A stretch of 64,000 nucleotides of DNA from Erythrobacter sp. Lineage in GTDB: Bacteria > Pseudomonadota > Alphaproteobacteria > Sphingomonadales > Sphingomonadaceae. Location: assembly GCA_027311945.1 (NCBI GenBank), contig DAICXZ010000032.1, forward strand, positions 124,001 to 188,000. The letters are read 5' to 3'. Position numbers and translations under genes: made by a program. Shown here one piece after another: positions 59,512-64,000 of the stretch (within the stretch, counting starts at the first letter, position 1; the number at the start of each line of letters is the position of its first letter). The notes below the pieces were generated by a model. The model had not been told where the DNA came from. It made no database searches and was given only the letters and a program-made list of their open reading frames with translations.

Positions 59512-61074
59512 TCAGGGCAGCGCGCAGGAGAAGCTGGCGGCGACATTCGGGTCGCCCGTGCCGTCATACTTCGCCACCCATGGCCAGGCGCAGAGCGGGC
59601 GCTGCATCGGCTCGCGCGGCGGGGCCGGGGGCTGGCCGGGGAAGGTCGGCGCTACGGTCGGGCGGTTGGCGAGGATGCGGTTGGGCGCGGTGCCGTTGGT
59701 TGCCCAGTCGTCGATGATGCCAAGCGTGTCGATTTCGCTCGGCCCCGCACCGCCCGAGCAGTGATCCATCCCCGGCGCCATGAACAGCCTGAGCTGGCTG
59801 TCGCGCTGGGCGGCGGGCAGGGCATTGAACAGGCCATAGTGGAACGCGAGGGTGTTGGTTGCGGGAATTAGTCCGTCCGACCAGCCATGCGAAAGCAGCA
59901 GCTTGCCGCCGCGCTGGAAGAAGGCGCCAAGGCCATCGCTCGGCACGTTGAGGATTTCGCTGCCATAGGCGTATCCATCCGCAGCATAGGTGCGGTAATC
60001 GGTTGATTTCCAATCCCAATCGGGCTTTCCCCCATAAACGAGGTCGCGGAAGTAGCTCATCGCGACGGGGAACGGTTCTTCGCCCATCACCAGCAGCGCC
60101 ATCTGCATTTCCGAGCCATAGGGCCAGCCGGGCAGCAGCAGGCTGCCGTCATTGGCGCGGGTGCCGCCGAACAGGTTGCTAACCGCGTGATACTGGCCCG
60201 ACGACAGGCATGCGCCCTCCTGCCCCGCGCGGCATTGCAGCTTCGCAAGGTCGGGGCGGCATTGCAGCGGCGAGGAGACGATGCCGTCGGTCACGCCGTC
60301 GATCCCGTCGCAGGCGCGCAGGATTTCCGAATGCACCAGCCCGAGGACATCGGGCGTCAGCTTCACGCCGAAGCGCACCGGCTGGAAGCCCTGCCACATG
60401 GACTGCGTCATGAGGTCGGTCATCGGGTTGGCGGGGGCCATGGCGCTGATCGCGTCAAAGTCCTCGGGGTAGCGATAGGCCGCCATCAGCCCCTGTCGCC
60501 CGCCGGTGGAGCACGAGTTCCAGTAAGACTTGCGCGGGCCGCTGCCATAGTTCGCCGCGACGATCCGTTTGGCCGCCTCGGTCGTGACGTGGACCGCGCG
60601 ATAACCGAAATCTACCAGCTTTTCCGGGTGGCCGATGGCCCAGCGCGCGTCCATCCCGCTGCCGACATGGCCGGTGTCGGTGGCGGCGGTGGCATAGCCG
60701 CGCGCCAGCGCGCGGCCCATCTCGGCATAGGAAATCGAGCCTGCCCAGATGCCGTTGCCGATCCCGACATATTTGCCGTTCCAGCCTGACAGCGGCAGCC
60801 AGACCTCGCTCTTGATGTCCGAATCGCTGCTCGGCGTGAGCGTCATCTCCACCCGGCAGAAGGCGGGCACATCGGCAAAGGGGCTGGCGGCGACGCCCGG
60901 CGGCGGGCCCATGCCGTTGTTGGGCGGAGTGAAGGCACCCTTGGCCACCTCGGTCGCCGCAGTAACTTCGCCCGCGCCCAGATCGAGCCCGACAAGATCG
61001 CCGCAGGCCGCATAAGCAGGCGTGGCAAAGGCAAAGGTTGCACTGGCGAGCGCCAGCATGGTCTTGATGTGCAT
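59512..61074 (-). CDS. Tannase/feruloyl esterase family protein
   Basis: A 520-residue exported hydrolase. Signal peptide LALASATFAFATPAYAA precedes a tannase-family alpha/beta fold with CRVEMTLTPSSDSDIKSEVW, the nucleophile in SYWNSCSTGGRQGLMAAYRY and MAPANPMTDLMTQSMWQGFQ. The acid/histidine region is KLLLSHGWSDGLIPATNTLA then APGMDHCSGGAGPS. Conserved cysteines, including those in CSTGG and DHCSG, probably form the tannase disulfide at the active site. It would release phenolic acids from esters. ATG 61074 follows GAGGGAGTGACG. It is divergent from the NmrA-like gene with palindrome site 4 between. Confidence 0.9.
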   Translation of the reverse strand: MHIKTMLALASATFAFATPAYAACGDLVGLDLGAGEVTAATEVAKGAFTPPNNGMGPPPGVAASPFADVPAFCRVEMTLTPSSDSDIKSEVWLPLSGWNGKYVGIGNGIWAGSISYAEMGRALARGYATAATDTGHVGSGMDARWAIGHPEKLVDFGYRAVHVTTEAAKRIVAANYGSGPRKSYWNSCSTGGRQGLMAAYRYPEDFDAISAMAPANPMTDLMTQSMWQGFQPVRFGVKLTPDVLGLVHSEILRACDGIDGVTDGIVSSPLQCRPDLAKLQCRAGQEGACLSSGQYHAVSNLFGGTRANDGSLLLPGWPYGSEMQMALLVMGEEPFPVAMSYFRDLVYGGKPDWDWKSTDYRTYAADGYAYGSEILNVPSDGLGAFFQRGGKLLLSHGWSDGLIPATNTLAFHYGLFNALPAAQRDSQLRLFMAPGMDHCSGGAGPSEIDTLGIIDDWATNGTAPNRILANRPTVAPTFPGQPPAPPREPMQRPLCAWPWVAKYDGTGDPNVAASFSCALP

Positions 61075-61187
61075 CGTCACTCCCTCTCGTTTTGCTAGGC
61101 ACCGTAGCGCCGCTGCGCCGATAAAAAAGTCGTCACTTATCTCAGCCGCGTGAAAACCCGCCCGGAGCGTTCTCCTGTTGCCCCAAC

Positions 61188-61203
61188 CATAACATCCGTT
61201 ATG
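61188..61203. promoter_or_regulatory. Shared palindrome, site 4 (tannase/NmrA divergent promoter)
   Basis: CATAAC-ATCC-GTTATG is a perfect 6+6 palindrome with a 4-bp centre; its core TAACATCCGTTA matches TAACG-N2-CGTTA with one mismatch. It lies 26 bp upstream of the NmrA-like start and 113 bp from the tannase start. Confidence 0.62.
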
Positions 61204-61229
61204 ATCGTGTCCAAACAAGGAGAGGACAA

Positions 61230-62138
61230 TTGGGCAAGATCATCGTCTCGGGCGCGTCGGGTGGGTTCGGCCATGCGGCAGCCAGCAAACTTCTGGACAT
61301 CGGCTGCGAGGTTATCGCGCTCACACGTTCACCTGACAAAGTGGCCGACCTCGCCGAACGCGGCGCCGAGGTGCGCGCGGCGGATTTCGACGACCTTGAG
61401 GGCCTGACCAAGGCAATGGAGGGCGGCGAGAAGCTGCTGCTGATCTCCACCCTGCGCGTGGGCGAACGGGTCGAACAGCATCGCAACGCGGTGGAGGCGG
61501 CCAAGGCCAACGGGGTTCGCCACGTGGTCTATACCTCGATCGTCGGCGGCGGGATCAAGGATCACCCCGGCGTCGAGCAGACCGACCATTACGACACCGA
61601 GCGCCTGATCGAGGAATCGGGCCTCGCCTACACGCACCTGCGCAACAGCCTCTATGCCGATGCCGTGGCCACCGCCATGGCGATCCCCGCGCTTGCTTCG
61701 GGCCACAAGCCCGAGAACGGCGGCGACGGCAAGGTGGCGATGGTGGCGCGCGATGACTGCGTGAACGTGGCGGTCGGCGTGCTCACGCAGGAAGGTCACG
61801 AGAACAAGGCCTACGACGTGACCGGGCCGGAAGCGATGACGATCCATCAGGCGGTCGGCATGATTGCCGATATGGCGGGCAAGACCATCGTGGTCGAGGA
61901 TGTCAATGACGAGGGCATGTACCAGTATTTCGATTCGCTCGGCGTGGCGCGCAAGGCCTCGGACATCAAGCCCGATGGCCCGATTCCATGGGCGAGCGAG
62001 GGCATGGTGACTTTCGGCCAGTCGATCCGCGAAGGCTTCATGGATGTGGTTTCCGATACGGTGGAGAAGATCACCGGCAAGAAGCCGCAGAGCCTCAAGT
62101 CGGTGCTGGAGGCGAACAAGGGAGCCTGGCCGCAGTGA
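61230..62138 (+). CDS. NmrA-like/QorB-type NAD(P)-binding oxidoreductase
   Basis: A 302-residue atypical SDR. The nucleotide motif IIVSGASGGFGHAAASKLL is at the N-terminus; VRHVVYTSIVGGG, YDTERLIEESGLAYTHLRNS and AYDVTGPEAMTIHQAV follow, as in QorB-type quinone reductases. The pinoresinol reductases of sphingomonads, as I recall, are also NmrA-like, but the pattern here fits QorB better. The start is a TTG at 61230 after AAGGAGAGGAC. It overlaps the quinoprotein gene by 4 bases (GTGA). Confidence 0.85.
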   Translation: MGKIIVSGASGGFGHAAASKLLDIGCEVIALTRSPDKVADLAERGAEVRAADFDDLEGLTKAMEGGEKLLLISTLRVGERVEQHRNAVEAAKANGVRHVVYTSIVGGGIKDHPGVEQTDHYDTERLIEESGLAYTHLRNSLYADAVATAMAIPALASGHKPENGGDGKVAMVARDDCVNVAVGVLTQEGHENKAYDVTGPEAMTIHQAVGMIADMAGKTIVVEDVNDEGMYQYFDSLGVARKASDIKPDGPIPWASEGMVTFGQSIREGFMDVVSDTVEKITGKKPQSLKSVLEANKGAWPQ

Positions 62139-64000
62139 TCGTGCGCGTGCTCAAGGCCCTAATCTCCCCTCCCGTTCACGGGAGGGGCAGCGAGACTTGG
62201 TGGCGCGCAGCGACGCCTAGTCGCAGCGGGGTGGGCCTCGGGCGGTCCATTCAATGGCGGAAGCCCACCCCCAGCCCCTCCCGCCAGCGGGAGGGGAGTC
62301 TTGTCGCGCTATTCGCAGCATCCCTCGCGCTTGCCGCCTGTTCGGACGGCGCGCCGCAAGTCGATACCTCGATCTATGGCGCGGGCGATAACTGGGACAA
62401 TCCCGGCGGCGACTGGGCCGAAAGCCACTTCTCGCGGCTTGGCGACATCTCGAAGGAGAACGTCGGCGAACTGGGGCTGGCCTGGGAATATGATCTTGGC
62501 ACCAAGCGCGTGCAGGAATCGACCCCGGTGGTGATCGACGGGGTGATGTATGCCTCGGGCAACCTTGGCCGCGTCTATGCGCTCGATGCTGCCACCGGCG
62601 CGGAGAAGTGGACGTTCACGCCCGAGATGGACATGCAGATCGTGCGTTCGGCCTGTTGCGACTGGGCCAACCGCGGGCTGGCCGTGGCCGATGGAATGGT
62701 GATCACCGCCGCGCTTGATGGTCAGCTCTATGCGCTCGACGCTGAGACCGGCGCGGTGGTGTGGAGCGTCGATACCTTCGTCGACAAGGATCGTGATTAC
62801 ACCATCACCGGCGCGCCCGAAGTGGCGGGCGATATCGTGGTGATCGGCAATGCCGGGGCCGAATATGACACGCGCGGCTATGTCACTGCTTACAAGATTT
62901 CCGATGGCGCGGAGGCATGGCGCTTCTGGACCATCCCGCACGACCCCGCCGAAGGCCCGCAGGAAAGCCCAGAGCTGGAAGAAGCGGTCAAGACCTGGAG
63001 CAAGGACACCCGCTGGGACATCGGCGGCGGCGGCACGGCCTGGGATGCGATCACCTACGATCCCGAGTTCGATCAGGTCATCGTCGGCACCGGCAATGGC
63101 GGGCCCTATCCGCAGGCGATCCGCTCGCCCGGCGGGGGCGATAACCTCTACCTGAACTCGCTTGTCGCGATTGACCGCAAGACCGGCGCGATGAAATGGC
63201 ACTTTCAGGAAACGCCGCAGGATAACTGGGATCTCACCGCCACCCAGCCGATGGTGCTGGCGCAGATGGATGTGGGTGGCGCGAGCCGTCCGGTGATCCT
63301 GCATACGCCCAAGAACGGCTTCTTCTTCGTGGTCGACCGCGAGAACGGCAAGCCATTAGCCGCCAATGCCATTGTGCGCACCAATTGGGCCGATGGGTGG
63401 AACCTCGATACTGGCAAGCCCAACCTGCGCATGGACCTCGCTGATTACACCGACGGTCCGAAGGTGGTGTTCCCCGGCTCGCCGGGTGCGCGCAACTGGT
63501 ATCCTGCGGCCTTCGACCCCACGCGGAACACCTATTTTGCCCACGTGCTCGACATGGGCAACCTGATGTTCCTCACCGGCGATCCGGCTGCGGTGAAGCA
63601 CGAAAAGAAGTTCATGAACGCCGATGCGGCGATCATCTTCACGCCCGACCTTGAGGCCGCCGCGCCCACGCTGCCCGCCCCCATCCGCGCGCAGGTGGAG
63701 GCGAGCGAGGCATGGCAATGGGTGAAGGACGAACCCTATCGTAGCGAGTTGCGCGCGATTGATCCGCTCACCGGCGAAACCAAGTGGGCGGTGCCGAGCG
63801 CGGGCTGGCAGGACCGGCAGGGCGTGCTCGCCACGGCCAGCGGGCTGGTGTTCCACGGCAGTGTCACCGGCAAGCTCACTGCCCGCGACAGCGAGACGGG
63901 CGAGGAACTGTGGAGCGTCGACACCGGCTCTTCGATCATGGCCGCGCCGATGACCTACCGCGTTGATGGCGTGCAATATGTTGCCGTGCAGACCGGCTGG
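62135..64000 (+). CDS. PQQ-dependent dehydrogenase (quinoprotein), partial, with an in-frame repeat in its signal peptide
   Basis: The frame is open from GTG 62135 to the window edge, 622 codons. Codons 1-10 read MIVRVLKALI, codons 11-55 come from a palindromic repeat, and codons 56 onward read LVALFAASLALAAC, a lipobox. Beta-propeller motifs follow: VYALDAATGAEKWTF, the vicinal cysteines in VRSACCDWANRG, LYALDAETGAVVW, GGGGTAWDAITYDP and the catalytic DNWDLTATQP. It oxidises alcohols or aldehydes in the periplasm using PQQ. Any C-terminal cytochrome domain lies outside. GGGAG upstream and the 4-base overlap support coupling to the NmrA gene. Confidence 0.88.
   Translation, partial: MIVRVLKALISPPVHGRGSETWWRAATPSRSGVGLGRSIQWRKPTPSPSRQREGSLVALFAASLALAACSDGAPQVDTSIYGAGDNWDNPGGDWAESHFSRLGDISKENVGELGLAWEYDLGTKRVQESTPVVIDGVMYASGNLGRVYALDAATGAEKWTFTPEMDMQIVRSACCDWANRGLAVADGMVITAALDGQLYALDAETGAVVWSVDTFVDKDRDYTITGAPEVAGDIVVIGNAGAEYDTRGYVTAYKISDGAEAWRFWTIPHDPAEGPQESPELEEAVKTWSKDTRWDIGGGGTAWDAITYDPEFDQVIVGTGNGGPYPQAIRSPGGGDNLYLNSLVAIDRKTGAMKWHFQETPQDNWDLTATQPMVLAQMDVGGASRPVILHTPKNGFFFVVDRENGKPLAANAIVRTNWADGWNLDTGKPNLRMDLADYTDGPKVVFPGSPGARNWYPAAFDPTRNTYFAHVLDMGNLMFLTGDPAAVKHEKKFMNADAAIIFTPDLEAAAPTLPAPIRAQVEASEAWQWVKDEPYRSELRAIDPLTGETKWAVPSAGWQDRQGVLATASGLVFHGSVTGKLTARDSETGEELWSVDTGSSIMAAPMTYRVDGVQYVAVQTGW
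62165..62299. repeat. Palindromic repeat inserted in a coding frame (about 135 bp)
   Basis: The segment is bounded by the hairpins CCCCTCCCG-TTCA-CGGGAGGGG and CCCCTCCCG-CCAG-CGGGAGGGG, with GGGGTGGGC and GCCCACCCC as an inner pair. The GGGAGGGG palindromes resemble REP-type elements found between genes in sphingomonads. Its 135 bp keep the quinoprotein frame open without stops. Confidence 0.8.

Overview
The window is a high-GC (roughly 65%), densely coded chromosomal segment from an alphaproteobacterium, most likely Sphingomonadales and possibly Erythrobacteraceae. That placement rests on the NDUFA12 / DUF2155 / aat neighbourhood, an FnrL-type regulator, TAT-exported periplasmic enzymes, sphingomonad-style aromatic catabolism proteins (LigM-like O-demethylase, lignostilbene-dioxygenase-like oxygenase) and a CTTCGACAAGCTCAGG-type palindrome common in sphingomonads. 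The genus is not resolved. I see no IS element, prophage or CRISPR array.

Layout. 1-8 kb: two Crp/Fnr regulators around an OmpW porin, then a LysR regulator divergent from a TonB-dependent receptor and a secreted sulfatase, with a strong dyad between the divergent genes. 8-20 kb: housekeeping and envelope genes (TonB, ManC, TelA/XpaC-like pair, DUF389, MAPEG, fatty acyl-AMP ligase, RecX, DUF192, NDUFA12, DUF2155, Aat) and tRNA-Trp. 21-31.6 kb: a two-partner secretion pair (TpsB transporter and a 1655-residue TpsA exoprotein with GLUG and MBG-like repeats), a GT87-like membrane protein, two related proteins of 48 and 51 residues, and an AGCS symporter. 31.9-36 kb: secE, nusG, rplK and rplA, split by a Gfo/Idh/MocA oxidoreductase with a LacI-type operator and a CPBP protease. 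36-43 kb: a metF-folD-monooxygenase-cinA-like operon divergent from a hydrolase and a LigM-type tetrahydrofolate-dependent O-demethylase. 43-64 kb: an accessory catabolic region with IclR and MetE-like genes, a GMC oxidoreductase, NTF2-like proteins, three SDR/NmrA enzymes, DUF3237, a stilbene-cleaving oxygenase, MarR, an MFS carrier, a flavocytochrome pair, a tannase/feruloyl esterase and a quinoprotein dehydrogenase cut by the window edge.

How it may work together. The 37-64 kb region reads as a pathway for lignin-derived or plant phenolic dimers. Esters would be opened by the tannase-family enzyme. Side chains would be oxidised by the GMC, quinoprotein, flavocytochrome and SDR enzymes. A DUF3237 protein would decarboxylate the product to a stilbene, by analogy with recalled Sphingobium SYK-6 PhcF/PhcG. 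The Fe(II) oxygenase would cleave the stilbene, and methoxy groups would be removed by the LigM-like enzyme and recycled through MetF and FolD. The enzyme family calls are firm; the substrate and the order of steps are inference.

Main novel observations. (1) A shared palindrome, consensus TAACG-N2-CGTTA, lies in four divergent promoters of the catabolic region, one of them upstream of the MarR gene itself, which suggests one regulon. (2) A palindromic repeat of about 135 bp is inserted in frame inside the apparent lipoprotein signal peptide of the quinoprotein dehydrogenase. (3) A tandem pair of undescribed small proteins shares an HGPI-x2-M-x2-PSLLERL motif. (4) There are strong dyads at the LysR and IclR promoters, and a LacI-type operator inside the nusG-rplK interval.
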